A stretch of DNA of 64,000 nucleotides from Streptococcus anginosus subsp. whileyi MAS624 (GTDB lineage: Bacteria > Bacillota > Bacilli > Lactobacillales > Streptococcaceae). The first letter of the stretch is position 1. Each line of letters opens with the position of its first letter. The position numbers and the translations under genes are program-made. Below are positions 51,133 through 63,316 of the stretch, one piece after another. The stretch is from assembly GCF_000478925.1 (NCBI RefSeq), contig NZ_AP013072.1, positions 1,466,501 through 1,530,500 on the forward strand, read 5' to 3'. The notes under the pieces are model-generated. The model worked only from the letters and a program-made list of their open reading frames with translations, did no database searches and was not told the origin of the DNA.

Positions 51133-53529
51133 TTACTTTTTCAGGTTCCAAATTTCTTTGGCGTATTGTTCAATCGTATCATCTGATGTGAATTTATCAG
51201 ATGTTGCGATATTAACAAGGCTCATGCGCGCCCATTTTTCTTTGTCGCGATAGAGTTGGTCAATCTTTTCTTGAGCCGCTACGTACGAAGTAAAATCTTC
51301 CAGAAGGAAGTATTCATCATTGTGCGTAATCAAAGCTTCATAAATCTCAGAACCTTCATTCCGGACATTTGGAATGGTTCCATTCACAAAACTATCCACC
51401 ACACGGCGAACCACAGGATTGCTTTCATAAACACCACGTGAGTAGTAATCATGACGGGCATAATGGTCATAGACTTCATCTTTGTCCATACCGAAAATTA
51501 CAATATTGTCATCTCCGACTTCATCTTTGATTTCAATATTGGCTCCGTCAAGGGTTGCCAGAGTAATGGCGCCTGTCATCATGAATTTCATATTAGATGT
51601 GCCGGAAGCCTCCTTGGAAGCGAGCGAGATCTGCTCTGACACATCTGCAGCAGGAATGATGAGTTCAGCCAAGCTGACCCGATAATTTTCAAGGAAAACA
51701 ACCTTTAGCTTGCCTTGTAGACTCTCATCATTATTGACAAGATTAGCCACTTCGTTGATCAATTTGATAACAGATTTGGCAAAATGATAACCCGGCGCTG
51801 CCTTGGCACCAAAAATGAAGACACGTGGCACCATATCTTTATCAGGATTGTCTTTTAAATCCCAATATAGTTTAAGAATATGGAGCAAATTGAGCAATTG
51901 ACGCTTATAGGCGTGAAGCCGTTTCACTTGCACATCAAAAATAGCTTCCGTTGACACTTCCACTCCTGTAGATTCTTTGATGAAAGCTGCTAAGCGTGCT
52001 TTAGCCTCCTGCTTAACATTATAAAATTCGCTCAAAACATGCTGATCATCTTTGTAGTCTAAGAGTCTACGAAGTTCATGAATATCCGTCCGCCAGCCCT
52101 TACCAATCAAACGATCAATTTCATTTGACAATGGTTCATCTGCAATTTGCAACCAGCGACGTTGAATGATGCCATTCGTTTTATTGTTGAATTTTTCAGG
52201 ATAAATGGCATAAAAATCACGGAGCGTATCTTCTTTGAGAAGTTCTGTGTGAAGTTTTGCCACTCCATTGACCGAATGACCGCCAATAATCGCCAAATGC
52301 GCCATGTGGATTTGATTATCTTTGACAATCCGAGTATGTTCAATCACTTGTGGGTCAATGCCACGCGCAGCCATATCAGCAATATAACGATTGTCAATTT
52401 CAAGAATAATTTGATAAACACGAGGAAGAACATTTTTAAAGAGTTCCGCATCCCATCTTTCTAGGGCTTCTGAAAGGATGGTATGATTGGTATAGCTCAT
52501 CGTCTGAACTGTCGCATTCCAAGCGTCTGCCCATTCAAGACCGCAGTCATCAAGTAAAAGCCGCATAAACTCTGCTGGTGCAACCGCTGGGTGGGTATCG
52601 TTGATATGAACCGATACCTTTTCATGAATTTGCTCTAAAGGCAGCCCTTGCTTCCGATAAGATTTGATAATCGTCTGCAAGCCGGCACTGGTCATGAAAT
52701 ATTCTTGAATCAAGCGCAGTTCTTTTCCTTCATAGCTTGAATCATCTGGATACAAAATAGCTGTGATATCTTGTACTTTGCGGCGTGCTTCAATTGTTGG
52801 ATATTCTAGCTCATATTCTTCAGGAATTTCGATATCCCAAAGACGAAGATTGTTGACAACGTCATTTCCAAAACCAATTTGTGGTACATCGTAAGGTACT
52901 GCACGGAGAGTTTGCGAATTTTCATAAACGGGAAGCATTCGCCCTTCTTTGTTGGCTTGCAGATAGACATTTCCAAAGATTTTAACATCTACAACATCGT
53001 GATCCTTACGTGTTTCCCAAACATTTCCGAGACTACCAAACCAATCATCCGGCAATTCGACTTGATATCCATTTACAATTTTTTGTTTGAAAAGTCCGTA
53101 GCGATAGCGGATTCCATTACCAAATCCCGGATAGCCTGTGGTTGCAAGTGAATCCATAAAAGCTGCTGCAAGACGACCAAGACCGCCATTTCCTAACGCC
53201 ATATCGTACTCAGCCTGTTTGACAGCTGTAAAATCAACACCTAATTCATCAAATCCTTCTTTGACAACATCGAGGATTCCAAGATTTAGTAAATTGGTTT
53301 CCAGCATTCGCCCAGGCAAAAATTCAATAGAAAAGTAATAAGCAATTTTTTGCTTGTCTTCTACTAGTTTGTTTCGTCGTTCCAACCACATAGGAGTGAT
53401 GTATTTGCGAATCGTACGTGCTAAGGTTTGAAACAGCTCTGTCGGAGTGGCATCTTCTACCTTAATTAACTGTTCTTCATGTAAAATATCTTTAAAATCT
53501 TGAAGAAACTGTTCTTTTGTTAGTTCCAT
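51133..53529 (-). CDS. glgP: glycogen/maltodextrin phosphorylase
   Basis: A 798-residue GT35 phosphorylase that releases glucose-1-phosphate from alpha-glucans. The pyridoxal-phosphate Lys lies in GTSNMKFMMTG. GNGGLGRLAAAFMDS near residue 113 and KRLHAYKRQLLN are family motifs. It ends the glgB-C-D-A-P operon, so glycogen synthesis and breakdown are made together. Confidence 0.95.
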   Translation of the reverse strand: MELTKEQFLQDFKDILHEEQLIKVEDATPTELFQTLARTIRKYITPMWLERRNKLVEDKQKIAYYFSIEFLPGRMLETNLLNLGILDVVKEGFDELGVDFTAVKQAEYDMALGNGGLGRLAAAFMDSLATTGYPGFGNGIRYRYGLFKQKIVNGYQVELPDDWFGSLGNVWETRKDHDVVDVKIFGNVYLQANKEGRMLPVYENSQTLRAVPYDVPQIGFGNDVVNNLRLWDIEIPEEYELEYPTIEARRKVQDITAILYPDDSSYEGKELRLIQEYFMTSAGLQTIIKSYRKQGLPLEQIHEKVSVHINDTHPAVAPAEFMRLLLDDCGLEWADAWNATVQTMSYTNHTILSEALERWDAELFKNVLPRVYQIILEIDNRYIADMAARGIDPQVIEHTRIVKDNQIHMAHLAIIGGHSVNGVAKLHTELLKEDTLRDFYAIYPEKFNNKTNGIIQRRWLQIADEPLSNEIDRLIGKGWRTDIHELRRLLDYKDDQHVLSEFYNVKQEAKARLAAFIKESTGVEVSTEAIFDVQVKRLHAYKRQLLNLLHILKLYWDLKDNPDKDMVPRVFIFGAKAAPGYHFAKSVIKLINEVANLVNNDESLQGKLKVVFLENYRVSLAELIIPAADVSEQISLASKEASGTSNMKFMMTGAITLATLDGANIEIKDEVGDDNIVIFGMDKDEVYDHYARHDYYSRGVYESNPVVRRVVDSFVNGTIPNVRNEGSEIYEALITHNDEYFLLEDFTSYVAAQEKIDQLYRDKEKWARMSLVNIATSDKFTSDDTIEQYAKEIWNLKK

Positions 53530-53553
53530 TTCTGAATAGCAAACTCCTTTCTA

Positions 53554-54984
53554 TCAATAAAGAGATTGGTACAAATGGCTATAGGCCTGACTAGCGGTGT
53601 CCCATGAGAAATCACGCTCCATAGCTTGCTTTTGAAGCGACTGCCATGCTTCTTTATCGTTATGATAGAGACTGACAGCCATATCAAACGTCCATTTCAG
53701 CCAGTAGCCTGAGAAATTATTAAAGCTAAATCCAGTTCCTGTTCCTTCGTAGGCATTATACGGTTGAACGGTGTCACGCAAGCCACCAACTTCATGTACG
53801 AGAGGTAAGGTTCCATAACGCATGGCCATCATTTGGGACAATCCACATGGCTCAAAGCGACTTGGCATTAAGAACATATCACAAGCTGCATAAATTTCTT
53901 GTGCTAATTTCACATCAAAAGTGATGTTGGCAGATAATTTTTCTGGATAAGCTTGACCAAACCAAGCAAAGGATTGCTCAAAAGACGGGTCTCCTGTACC
54001 TAAAAGAACGATTTGTACATCATCTTGTAGTAAATTGTGCAACTGATCCACAACCAAATCAAAGCCTTTTTGCCAAGTCAAACGAGATACAATTCCTACC
54101 AAAGGCACATCATCTCGCACAGGCAAACCAACTTTTTCCTGCAAAGCACGCTTATTTGCTAACTTACCAGATAAGTCATCCTTATTAAAATGGTACTCCA
54201 GCAAATTGTCCGTTTCTGGATTATAAATATCTGTATCGATTCCATTGACAATACCTGATACTTTACCAGATTCCATTCGTAAAATTTGATCCAAACCACA
54301 GCCAAATTCTGGGGTCATGATTTCATGCGCATAGCTTGGTGATACGGTTGTCACCCGATCTGCATACAAAATCCCTGCCTTCATCCAATTCAAGCAGTTA
54401 TTCCAACGCAAGGTACCGTCTGCATAACGCTCATAGCCCACTCCAAACAAATCCCAGAGCATGCCATCAGAAAATTGCCCTTGAAATTCTAAATTGTGAA
54501 TGGTTAAAACAGTCCGAATACCATGATAAGCCTGAATCCAATGGTATTTTTCTTTCACCAAAAATGGAATCATCGCTGTATGATAATCATGCACATGGAG
54601 AACATCTGGAATAAAATCCACTCGCTCCATTAACTCAACAGCTGCCATTTGGAAATAGGCAAAGCGTTCGCCGTCATCAAAATCGCCATAAACATGTCCA
54701 CGGAAGAAATAGTATTGATTGTCTATAAAGTAGAAGGTAACACCGTTTAAAACTGTACGTTTCACACCGACATATTGACCGCGCCAGCCGACCTTTACTT
54801 CAAAATGGAACAAGTCTTCCATTTGGTCGCCGAATTTAGTCTCTACCATATCGTAATAAGGCAACACCACTCTCACTTCATGACCTGCCTTCACGAGAGA
54901 TTTAGGGAGAGCGCCAATGACGTCTCCCAAACCTCCTGTTTTAGAAAAAGGTGCACCTTCTGCTGCTACAAATAAAATTTTCAT
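53554..54984 (-). CDS. glgA: glycogen synthase
   Basis: A 476-residue GT5 enzyme that extends alpha-1,4-glucan with ADP-glucose. The N-terminal [14 protein letters not shown] binds ADP-glucose. The C-terminal part has [11 protein letters not shown] (E-x7 motif) and GGLRDTV. It overlaps glgD by 4 bp. Confidence 0.97.
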   Translation of the reverse strand: MKILFVAAEGAPFSKTGGLGDVIGALPKSLVKAGHEVRVVLPYYDMVETKFGDQMEDLFHFEVKVGWRGQYVGVKRTVLNGVTFYFIDNQYYFFRGHVYGDFDDGERFAYFQMAAVELMERVDFIPDVLHVHDYHTAMIPFLVKEKYHWIQAYHGIRTVLTIHNLEFQGQFSDGMLWDLFGVGYERYADGTLRWNNCLNWMKAGILYADRVTTVSPSYAHEIMTPEFGCGLDQILRMESGKVSGIVNGIDTDIYNPETDNLLEYHFNKDDLSGKLANKRALQEKVGLPVRDDVPLVGIVSRLTWQKGFDLVVDQLHNLLQDDVQIVLLGTGDPSFEQSFAWFGQAYPEKLSANITFDVKLAQEIYAACDMFLMPSRFEPCGLSQMMAMRYGTLPLVHEVGGLRDTVQPYNAYEGTGTGFSFNNFSGYWLKWTFDMAVSLYHNDKEAWQSLQKQAMERDFSWDTASQAYSHLYQSLY

Positions 54985-56120
54985 TGAATTCTATCCTCTG
55001 TCACTTTTTCGCCTTTTTTAAGAACAACTGGGTTATCAACTGTTCCTCGAACGGTCACATTCTCAGCAATCTCAACACCCTTATCTAAGATTGCATAGTC
55101 TACAACAGCATTTTCGCCAACAAGGACACGTGGGAAAAGAATACTGTTTTTTACACGACTTCCTTTTTTAATACGAGTATTACGAGAAATGACAGAACCA
55201 CTCACTTCTCCTTCAATAATACTGCCAGAAGCAAATTGAGCATTTGAAACCTTAGAACCGACTGCATAATAAGTTGGCTCTTCGTTTTTTACTTTCGTAT
55301 AAATCTTTTGATTTGGAGAGAAAAGGGAATAGAATTTTTGTGAATCAAGCATATCAATATTGGCATTGAAGTACGAAGTGACAGAATGAATATTTGCTAA
55401 ATAACCCGTATATTCATAAGCAAACGCTTTTTCCTGAGCAGCTAAATCACGTAAAACATAACGTAATTTTTTAGGAAATTCTTTTTGTGCTTCTATTTCC
55501 AACTTTTCAATCAGCCAAGGTGTATCCACAACAAAGATATCCGTTGACATGTTGTACAACTCCTGATCTTTTTTATCATCAAAAAGATGGTGATTTTTCA
55601 CATGATCTGTTTCATCAATTTCCAAAACAGCATTGACTTCGGAAATTTCTTCTTTTGGTAATTTTTTATAGACAACTGTAATCGGTTGATCAGTTGTACC
55701 ATGTAAGTGGAAGACTTGGTTCAAGTCGATGTTCACCAAAACATCACAGTTCAATGCTACCGTTTGATCGCTGCCTGAACGTTTTAAGTAGGTCAATAAT
55801 TGCTCGTAGTATTCTTTACCAACAGTAGAACTTTCTACGCGCGTATTATAAATACCAAGATAGTAGTGACTCAAAAGAGTAGACAGCCCCCATTCACGTC
55901 CAGAACGGATATGGTCAAAGACAGAACTAATATTATCTTGTTGGAAAATGCCAAAGACGCTCCGAATCCCTGCATTGGCCAGGCTAGACAACGGAAAGTC
56001 AATTAAACGATATTTCCCACCAAACGGCAAACTGGCAACTGGACGATGATTTGTCAAAGTAGACATATCATGAAATCCAACTGTATTTCCTAAAATTGCT
56101 GAATATTTATCAATCTTCAT
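54981..56120 (-). CDS. glgD: GlgD, ADP-glucose pyrophosphorylase partner subunit
   Basis: A 379-residue paralogue of GlgC. The GGQGTRL motif of active enzymes is replaced by a degenerate start ([13 protein letters not shown]), while [10 protein letters not shown] and the C-terminal beta-helix remain. In Firmicutes GlgD is a poor catalyst alone but raises GlgC activity in a heterotetramer. The ATG at 56120 lies inside the end of glgC (11-bp overlap). An upstream in-frame start would deeply overlap glgC and is less likely. Confidence 0.93.
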   Translation of the reverse strand: MKIDKYSAILGNTVGFHDMSTLTNHRPVASLPFGGKYRLIDFPLSSLANAGIRSVFGIFQQDNISSVFDHIRSGREWGLSTLLSHYYLGIYNTRVESSTVGKEYYEQLLTYLKRSGSDQTVALNCDVLVNIDLNQVFHLHGTTDQPITVVYKKLPKEEISEVNAVLEIDETDHVKNHHLFDDKKDQELYNMSTDIFVVDTPWLIEKLEIEAQKEFPKKLRYVLRDLAAQEKAFAYEYTGYLANIHSVTSYFNANIDMLDSQKFYSLFSPNQKIYTKVKNEEPTYYAVGSKVSNAQFASGSIIEGEVSGSVISRNTRIKKGSRVKNSILFPRVLVGENAVVDYAILDKGVEIAENVTVRGTVDNPVVLKKGEKVTEDRIQ

Positions 56121-57252
56121 CTGATGGTACCCCCACTTTCTCATTGTATCCGATAACTTGTACTTCGTCTGTTCCATCAATTTCTACACCATCAGAAATG
56201 ATAGCTCCTTCACCAATAATAGCACGTTTGATTTTTGCACCTTGACCAATGATAGCACCACTCATAATCACAGAATCTTCTACAACTGCATCTTTACGCA
56301 CTTGAGCTTCCGTAGAAAGAATGGAATGCTTAACCGTGCCATCTACCAAACAGCCGTCCACAACCAAAGAATCTTCTACATGAGCATTTTCTCCAAGGAA
56401 GTTTGGTGGAGAAATCAAGTTACGTGAATAAATTTTCCATTGACGATCCCGGCTGTCTAAAGCATTGTTTGGGTCAATATACTCCATATTGGCTTCCCAA
56501 AGTGACTCAATCGTTCCAACATCTTTCCAATATCCCTTAAATTCATAAGCATAGACACTTTCGCCGGATTCAAGATAATTTGGAATAACATTCTTACCGA
56601 AGTCAGACATATCTACATTGCTCTTTTCAGCAGCTACCAGCATATTACGCAGGCGTTTCCAGTCAAAGATATAAATCCCCATAGAAGCCTTAGTAGACTT
56701 AGGTTCAGCTGGTTTTTCTTCAAACTCGACAATGCGGTTATTGGCATCTGTATTCATAATACCAAAACGACTGGCTTCTTTTAAAGGAACATCCAGAACA
56801 GCTACCGTCAGACTGGCGTTGTTGTCCTTGTGAGATTGAAGCATATCATCGTAGTCCATTTTGTAAATGTGGTCACCAGACAAAATCAAGACATACTCAG
56901 GATTGATAGTATCAATATAATCAATGTTTTGATAAATCGCATGACTAGTTCCTTCAAACCAACGATTGCCCTCACTTGCTGAATATGGCTGGAGAATAGA
57001 AACTCCTGTGTTAATACCATCCAGTCCCCAACTAGAACCATTTCCAATATGACTATTCAAAGCTAATGGTTGGTATTGAGTAATGACACCAACATTATGA
57101 ATTCCTGAATTGGCACAATTGGACAAAGCAAAGTCAATGATACGGTAGCGTCCACCAAATTGTACTGCTGGTTTGGCAATACTTTGAGTGAGTTTTCCAA
57201 GGCGTGTTCCTTGCCCACCGGCAAGAATCAAAGCTAGCATTTCATTCTTCAT
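56110..57252 (-). CDS. glgC: glucose-1-phosphate adenylyltransferase
   Basis: A 380-residue catalytic ADP-glucose pyrophosphorylase. [15 protein letters not shown] binds the nucleotide, [11 protein letters not shown] holds the catalytic Asp, and EEKPAEP contacts substrate. The C-terminal hexapeptide-repeat beta-helix is complete. It starts 3 bp after glgB. Confidence 0.96.
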   Translation of the reverse strand: MKNEMLALILAGGQGTRLGKLTQSIAKPAVQFGGRYRIIDFALSNCANSGIHNVGVITQYQPLALNSHIGNGSSWGLDGINTGVSILQPYSASEGNRWFEGTSHAIYQNIDYIDTINPEYVLILSGDHIYKMDYDDMLQSHKDNNASLTVAVLDVPLKEASRFGIMNTDANNRIVEFEEKPAEPKSTKASMGIYIFDWKRLRNMLVAAEKSNVDMSDFGKNVIPNYLESGESVYAYEFKGYWKDVGTIESLWEANMEYIDPNNALDSRDRQWKIYSRNLISPPNFLGENAHVEDSLVVDGCLVDGTVKHSILSTEAQVRKDAVVEDSVIMSGAIIGQGAKIKRAIIGEGAIISDGVEIDGTDEVQVIGYNEKVGVPSDED

Positions 57253-57255
57253 CTG

Positions 57256-59166
57256 TTACTCCTTTTTGGACTTCTTACTTCCATTTGCTGATTTCACACG
57301 ACGTTTAATTTTCCAAATACTTGCCCCTAATGCTGGCAAAGTAAAGGTCAACGTCTGAGGATAATCCTTCCACAAGCCTTCTTGAGACTGAACTGTTTGA
57401 TTATACTCTTTCCATACACCTCCCCATTCTTCTAATTCAGTATTCCAAATTTCTTCATATATGGCTGTCACCGGAACACCAATGGTAAAGTCTTTGCGCT
57501 CTACCGGAGCCATATTAAAGACGCAAATTAGCATATCTCCCTTGTCATTTTTCCGAATAAAGGAAAGTACACTTTGATCTGTATTATCCGCATCAATAAT
57601 TTCTAAGCCATCCCAATTCAAGTCGTTTTCCCATAAAACACGATTTTCTTTATAAAGCTGATTGAGTCGAGAAGTGAAATGTTGCATCTTAGCGTTCATA
57701 TCATCTGCCAAATCACGCCATTCTAAAGATTCTTCGCATTTCCATTCTAAGAATTGTCCCCATTCGCTGCCCATGAATAGTAATTTCTTCCCTGGGTGAC
57801 ATATTTGATAAGTATAGAGATTTCGCAGACCAGCAAATTGATTATAGCGATCTCCCCACATCTTATGCATGAGACTCTTCTTACCATGTACCACTTCGTC
57901 ATGAGAAAATGGCAACAAGAAGTTTTCAGAAAAAGCGTACATGAAACTAAAGGTTACTAGATTAAAATCATACTTGCGGTAAATCGGATCTTCTTCGTAG
58001 AAACGCAGAATGTCATTCATCCAGCCCATGTTCCACTTGTAGTCAAATCCAAGACCACCCATTTCTATCATCCCCGTAATCTTTGTATCACTCGTACTTT
58101 CTTCTGCAATCATCATGACATCTGGGTGGGCAAGCTTGATAACCGTATTCAATCGTTGAAGGAAGTAATAGCCTTCGTAGTTGCGATTGCCCCCGTCAAT
58201 ATTTGGTTGCCATGGACCACTATCATAATCTAGGTAGAGCATGTTGCTAACAGCATCCACGCGGATTCCGTCTAAGTGATAAAAGTCAATCCAAAACTTG
58301 ATACTAGAAATCAAGAAAGACTGCACTTCATTCTTTCCTAAGTCAAAATTGAGAGCGCCCCAGCCGTAATTATGGGCACGGTCATGATCCTGATATTCAA
58401 ACGTAGGTGTACCGTCATAATAAGCCAAGGCATCATCATTGATAGTAAAATGACCCGGCACCCAGTCAACAATAACTCCGATATTATTGACATGACATTC
58501 TTCAACAAAATCACGAAACTCTTCAGGCGTTCCATACGTGTGCTCAAGTGCAAAATATCCCATTAGCTGATAACCCCAGCTCAATCCAAGTGGATGCGCC
58601 ATTAGTGGCATGAATTCCACATGAGTATAATCCATTTTAACCAAATAAGGAATCAGTTCATCTTTTAATTGAGCAAATGAATACGGGCTACCATCCTCAT
58701 TTTTCTTCCAGGAACCTACATGAGCTTCGTAAATATTCACTGGACGTGAGAAAAACCCCCAACGTTTTCTGCGAGCTAACCATAGACCATCTTTCCATTT
58801 CTTTTCTGGAATCGTCCGAATTACTGCACCTGTACCAGGACGTTTTTCAAAATAGATAGCTAAGGGATCAATTTTTAAAATTTCTTGACCACTGCTTCGT
58901 TTAACGTTGTATTTGTAAATATCTCCTTCCTTTGGCAAATCCGTGAATACTTCCCATACGCCACCTTCATTGCGTGTCATAGGAATCTGATTTTCATACC
59001 AGTCGGTAAAGTCTCCTATTAAATGCACACTTTGAGCATTTGGCGCCCATACACGAAAGGTATAGCCGCTTTGTCCATCAACTTCATCTTGATGAACCCC
59101 CAAATAGTGCTGTAAATGGAAATTTTCACCTGTGGTAAAAGTTCTCAATGCTTCTTGTCTATCCAT
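57256..59166 (-). CDS. glgB: 1,4-alpha-glucan branching enzyme
   Basis: A 636-residue GH13 enzyme with an N-terminal CBM48-like module ([13 protein letters not shown]) and the TIM-barrel catalytic domain. The nucleophile Asp lies in [11 protein letters not shown], the acid Glu in MMIAEESTS and the third carboxylate in FSHDEVVHG. It makes alpha-1,6 branches in glycogen. First gene of glgBCDAP, directly behind a cre-controlled promoter. Confidence 0.96.
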   Translation of the reverse strand: MDRQEALRTFTTGENFHLQHYLGVHQDEVDGQSGYTFRVWAPNAQSVHLIGDFTDWYENQIPMTRNEGGVWEVFTDLPKEGDIYKYNVKRSSGQEILKIDPLAIYFEKRPGTGAVIRTIPEKKWKDGLWLARRKRWGFFSRPVNIYEAHVGSWKKNEDGSPYSFAQLKDELIPYLVKMDYTHVEFMPLMAHPLGLSWGYQLMGYFALEHTYGTPEEFRDFVEECHVNNIGVIVDWVPGHFTINDDALAYYDGTPTFEYQDHDRAHNYGWGALNFDLGKNEVQSFLISSIKFWIDFYHLDGIRVDAVSNMLYLDYDSGPWQPNIDGGNRNYEGYYFLQRLNTVIKLAHPDVMMIAEESTSDTKITGMIEMGGLGFDYKWNMGWMNDILRFYEEDPIYRKYDFNLVTFSFMYAFSENFLLPFSHDEVVHGKKSLMHKMWGDRYNQFAGLRNLYTYQICHPGKKLLFMGSEWGQFLEWKCEESLEWRDLADDMNAKMQHFTSRLNQLYKENRVLWENDLNWDGLEIIDADNTDQSVLSFIRKNDKGDMLICVFNMAPVERKDFTIGVPVTAIYEEIWNTELEEWGGVWKEYNQTVQSQEGLWKDYPQTLTFTLPALGASIWKIKRRVKSANGSKKSKKE

Positions 59167-59180
59167 TTTTTCACCTCGTT

Positions 59181-59195
59181 TTGTAAGCGTTTTCT
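59181..59195. promoter_or_regulatory. cre site of the glycogen operon
   Basis: TTGTAAGCGTTTTCT matches WTGNAANCGNWNNCW at every position. It lies about 8 bp downstream of the -10 box, covering the likely transcription start, where CcpA binding normally represses. Confidence 0.85.
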
Positions 59196-59203
59196 ATTAT
59201 TCT

Positions 59204-59232
59204 ATTTTACTATTTTTCCTATTGCTTTTCAA
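59204..59232 (-). promoter_or_regulatory. promoter of glgBCDAP
   Basis: TTGAAA and TAAAAT with a 17-bp spacer on the minus strand. The rest of 59233-59635 is AT-rich and holds only the rexA terminator. Confidence 0.75.
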
Positions 59233-59416
59233 GTAAATTTCCATTATTATTACAAAAAATTCTCAAAACCGAACATTTCTTCAAATAATGCCCACTATTA
59301 GCAAAAATAACTAGATTTTGTTAAAATTTTAAACTTTTCATTCCATTCCTACTAAATAGTCGATAAAAGAGTAAACTTTTTTAAATGAAAATTTTCATAA
59401 AGGTCCATATAGCTTT

Positions 59417-59446
59417 ATAAAAAGGCCGCACAATGCTGCCTTTTCT
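59417..59446 (-). terminator. terminator of rexBA
   Basis: Stem AAAAGGC/GCCTTTT with an inner GCA/TGC pairing, followed by TTATAAAG on the minus strand, about 190 bp after the rexA stop. Confidence 0.7.
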
Positions 59447-59635
59447 ATTTATTTTATAGTAGCAAATCGCAAAATTACGATCTAATTTCAAATATTTTTC
59501 CTCCACTCTCTGATTTACTATTATTTTATCGAACTTTTCTGAAATTTTCAAGCAATATTTTCAATAAAATACAAAATTTAGGAACTATTTTTAATTTTTA
59601 TGAAGAAAACATTCGTGAATAAGAGGGCGATTTAT

Positions 59636-62600
59636 CTATTCTACTTTCACCACTTGAAGCTGTGCTCCGCCTAACAACACTAAGTATTTTTCAACTTTTT
59701 CAATACTGTATGAACGACTAAGAGCTTCAGTATAAAGTGCTAATTGTGCTTGGTAGCGCTCCACTAATTCACTTGGATTTGTATATCGATCCGTCTTGTA
59801 ATCAAAGAGAATGATTCGGTCCGTCAGCAGTAGATAACCGTCCAGAATCCCACGGACTACAAAATATTGTCCACTTGCTGGATCCTGCTTTAACATAGCA
59901 AAAGGAGCTTCACGATATACTCTGTCTGTATGCTTCAAAAGGAGCTGCCCAAGTTCAGTCCCAAAAAAACTAGCTATCTTTTGCAAATCAATTTTCTTTT
60001 TAACACTTTCTTCTGCCTGAACCTGTTTTAAAACTTTTCTCAAAATAGCTATCGTAGGGGCTTGATCCAAAGGAATACGCTGCATCAGTTCATGGACAGC
60101 GCTACCGATTTGCGCTCCTGTAACTGGAGCTTTTTTAGCAAAATTTGGTAGCTCAAAAGAAGCTTTTCCTACAATGGTCGGATTCCTTTTCTCCATAATT
60201 TCAACGCCGTCTGTATCCATAATCGGTTCATAAAATTTCTTAATTTGACTCGGTGTTCGAACACTCGGTAAACGGATGGCAGCTTGATACTTGGTATTCA
60301 GTCGATCTACATTTTCCAAAATATCCAAAGCCCTACGAATATCCTCAGATTGGCGATTATGCACCATACTCTCTTCAATAATCGCATCTTTCAATTTCAG
60401 TTGACCTATTTTTTCATCCGTCAAATCACTATCTGTCACAAAATGTGTTGAAAAGGCTAGATTATCTTTCTCAAATACTACATGTAAAGCCCACATCCAA
60501 TCTTGAAAACTTGTCATACTTTGCCTGATAGATGCAGCTAAATGCCCCTTCACTGGAGTAGGGAAGCTTTTTTTCTCCAAACTTTTCTGATGACCTTTAC
60601 CAACTAAATACAGTTTCCTTTCAGCGCGTGTCATGGCGACATAGAGTAGACGCATTTGCTCAGAAATACTGGCTAGATGAATCTCACGCTCATTTTGCTC
60701 ATAAGGCAGAGTATTAATAGACAAACGAACATGGTTTGGAGCTAACTTATCAGCAACATCTACTGCTACATCAGCCACATACTTGATTCCAACACCATTT
60801 TGACGACTGAGAATCAAAGCAGAACTGCTGTCTTTACGATTAAATACTTTGTCCATATTGAGTAAAAAGACATATTTAAATTCCAAACCTTTGCTCTTAT
60901 GAACCGTCATCAGGCGAACCGCATGTTTCGGAGCTGCACTGACTACACTGGCTAAATCATTCTGTGTTTCCAAGATTTTATCAATCATCCCAATAAAACG
61001 TGACAAGCCTTTAAAACTCATTTTTTCGTAATCATTTGCTCGTAAGGTCAGCGCATAAAGATTGGCCTGACGTCCCGCTCCATTTGGTAGGGCTCCCACA
61101 TAATCGTAATAAAAGCGATCTTGATAAATTTTCCAAAGCAAATCATATAGTGAATTTGTTTTTGCATACTCTCGCCAATCCAGCAGTATTTCTTGAAACT
61201 GCTGGATTTTCTTTAAAAGAGGAGGTGTGATGAGTTCGGGATGTTGACCGTTCCCACTCAGAGCATTTTTCAATTTCTCATAAAGATTTTCTTGATGAGT
61301 AACATAAGTAGCTTCTGTCACCTTTTTTTGCAAGGCCAAACGAGCCAATTCATCCTCAGTAAAGGTGAACATTGGTGACTTTAGAAGTGCCACCAAAGCA
61401 TAATCATTGAGCGGATTGTTAATCGTACGCAGGGTATCCAACATCACCATAACTTCTACAGATTGCAAATAATTATCCTCGCCACCGTCTGAAACGACTG
61501 GGATACCGTATTTGGCAAACTCAGATAAAATCACATCGTTGCGCGTCCGCGAAGCCGTTAGCAATGTCATATCTTCAAATGGGACATTTTCCTCATTGTG
61601 CAGACGGATAATTTCCTTAATGACCAGCGCTACTTCTCCTGCAGAAACAGAAGAAACATCCTTGTCATTCTCCTCATTATCCGTCTCAAGCGTTCCGTCA
61701 TAAATGAGAAATTCCGTCTGATATTGTGGATTTGGTGCTTTTTTAGCAGGATTTCCAGCTACCAGATAATGCGTTTCATTATAATCAATTTCTCCCACTT
61801 CCTCATCCATGAGACGTTTGAAAACATCATTCGTGGCTTCCAAGACTTCCACATGACTGCGGAAATTTTCCTTCAAAACAATCAATTTCCCTTGCTGGCT
61901 ATCGTCTTGATAGGTTTTAAATTTCTCATTAAAAATCTGCGGATCAGCCTGACGAAAACGATAAATAGACTGCTTAATATCCCCCACCATAAAGCGATTA
62001 CCCCCATTTGATAACAGTTCTAGCATCCGCTCTTGCGTGTGGTTGGTATCTTGATACTCATCCACCATGACTTCATGGTATTTTGTCCGATAAAAGTGGC
62101 GCACATCAGGAAATTCTTCTAAAATCTGAATGGCAAAATGACTGATATCTGCAAATTCAAACGCATTTTCTTCTTTTTTCCGTTGTAGATAGCTTGTCAC
62201 AAACGATTTCATAAATTGCTGCAAGACAAGCAAGATTTCCTTGGCTTCCTCATGATAGGTCACTTGAAATTCAAAGCGATAAAATTGATCTGCCAAATCA
62301 CGTAAAACTTGAATTTTTTCCTTACGTTTTTCGTTATAAGCGTTAATAATTTCTTTTAATTCTTCTTTGCGTCCGCTGTTTGTCAAGGCTTTCCCATTGC
62401 TGGCCCGCGATATTTCTACAATGTTATTGAGCGTTGTGAGATAAGCTTCCTCAGAGGATTGTCCTTGTAAGCTTGCCAGACCATCAAGCACACGCTGCAC
62501 ATTTTCAAGGTATTTTGCTTTGGGAAATTCCTTGGCTTCATGAACCAAATGATAGCTAAAAAAATCTTCTAAATCAAAGAGGGCTTCTTTTGTTTGTGTT

Positions 62601-63316
62601 AAAAGGCGCACTTTTTCTTCTTGGAAATCCGCATGAGCGTAAGCTTTCAAGAAATCTTGTTCTAAGTATTCGATTGGGCTACTGGTGGATTGCAAAAAAG
62701 CATAAATCTTATAAACCTGCTCTCGAAAACCAAGCAAATCTTTCCTCTGACCTGTAAAATTTTTGACTAATTTTTTAAACAAAGTTGCCTGATCAGATTG
62801 ATAGAAGTCTTCAAAAACTTGCTCAAAAACTTCGTTTTGTAGCAATAACTGCTCACTCGCATTTTGCAAAATGCGAAAATTTGGCGCCAATTCTAGGAGA
62901 TAACCATATTTATTGAGGACCTTTTGGGTAAAAGAGTCCATGGTTCCAATGTCGGCATTCGGAATATCGGCTAATTGCTGCGCCAAGTGCTGTTTGAGCT
63001 CCTCATCATCTGTTGCCTTCAAGACCTTGGATAACTCTTTCTCCAAGCGCTCTTTTAATTCACTGGCTGCTTTAACGGTAAAAGTCGAAATGAAGAGCTG
63101 GTCAATGCGAACTCCCCGCAGAATTTGGTCAATAATCCGCTGCACCATAACAAAGGTTTTTCCTGAGCCTGCAGAAGCAGATACAAGGATATTTTGACCG
63201 GAGGAGTAAATGGCTTCGATTTGCTCTGGTGTACGTTTTTGAGCTTTGTCAGACTGTGCTTCTTGATCCTGCAAAGCACGAATCTCTGCTTGACTCAAAA
63301 ATGGAATTTGCTTCAT
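59636..63316 (-). CDS. rexA: ATP-dependent helicase/nuclease subunit A (RexA/AddA)
   Basis: A 1,226-residue UvrD-family helicase with a C-terminal RecB-type nuclease domain. Walker [11 protein letters not shown] lies near residue 48, the helicase DEYQDTN block near residue 400, and [13 protein letters not shown] in the second half. The nuclease motif is [10 protein letters not shown] near the end. With RexB it resects double-strand breaks for RecA. The ATG at 63316 overlaps the rexB stop by 4 bp (ATGA), which favours it over a start 11 codons upstream. Confidence 0.95.
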   Translation of the reverse strand: MKQIPFLSQAEIRALQDQEAQSDKAQKRTPEQIEAIYSSGQNILVSASAGSGKTFVMVQRIIDQILRGVRIDQLFISTFTVKAASELKERLEKELSKVLKATDDEELKQHLAQQLADIPNADIGTMDSFTQKVLNKYGYLLELAPNFRILQNASEQLLLQNEVFEQVFEDFYQSDQATLFKKLVKNFTGQRKDLLGFREQVYKIYAFLQSTSSPIEYLEQDFLKAYAHADFQEEKVRLLTQTKEALFDLEDFFSYHLVHEAKEFPKAKYLENVQRVLDGLASLQGQSSEEAYLTTLNNIVEISRASNGKALTNSGRKEELKEIINAYNEKRKEKIQVLRDLADQFYRFEFQVTYHEEAKEILLVLQQFMKSFVTSYLQRKKEENAFEFADISHFAIQILEEFPDVRHFYRTKYHEVMVDEYQDTNHTQERMLELLSNGGNRFMVGDIKQSIYRFRQADPQIFNEKFKTYQDDSQQGKLIVLKENFRSHVEVLEATNDVFKRLMDEEVGEIDYNETHYLVAGNPAKKAPNPQYQTEFLIYDGTLETDNEENDKDVSSVSAGEVALVIKEIIRLHNEENVPFEDMTLLTASRTRNDVILSEFAKYGIPVVSDGGEDNYLQSVEVMVMLDTLRTINNPLNDYALVALLKSPMFTFTEDELARLALQKKVTEATYVTHQENLYEKLKNALSGNGQHPELITPPLLKKIQQFQEILLDWREYAKTNSLYDLLWKIYQDRFYYDYVGALPNGAGRQANLYALTLRANDYEKMSFKGLSRFIGMIDKILETQNDLASVVSAAPKHAVRLMTVHKSKGLEFKYVFLLNMDKVFNRKDSSSALILSRQNGVGIKYVADVAVDVADKLAPNHVRLSINTLPYEQNEREIHLASISEQMRLLYVAMTRAERKLYLVGKGHQKSLEKKSFPTPVKGHLAASIRQSMTSFQDWMWALHVVFEKDNLAFSTHFVTDSDLTDEKIGQLKLKDAIIEESMVHNRQSEDIRRALDILENVDRLNTKYQAAIRLPSVRTPSQIKKFYEPIMDTDGVEIMEKRNPTIVGKASFELPNFAKKAPVTGAQIGSAVHELMQRIPLDQAPTIAILRKVLKQVQAEESVKKKIDLQKIASFFGTELGQLLLKHTDRVYREAPFAMLKQDPASGQYFVVRGILDGYLLLTDRIILFDYKTDRYTNPSELVERYQAQLALYTEALSRSYSIEKVEKYLVLLGGAQLQVVKVE

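Noticed and set aside
54981..56180. GlgD as a second catalytic GlgC or a decayed gene
   Set aside because: The loss of the GGQGTRL motif is normal for GlgD regulatory subunits, and the frame is complete.
59233..59635. A hidden gene between glgB and rexA
   Set aside because: AT-rich sequence with stops in all frames and no ribosome site before a useful frame. Only a promoter, a cre and a terminator are supported.
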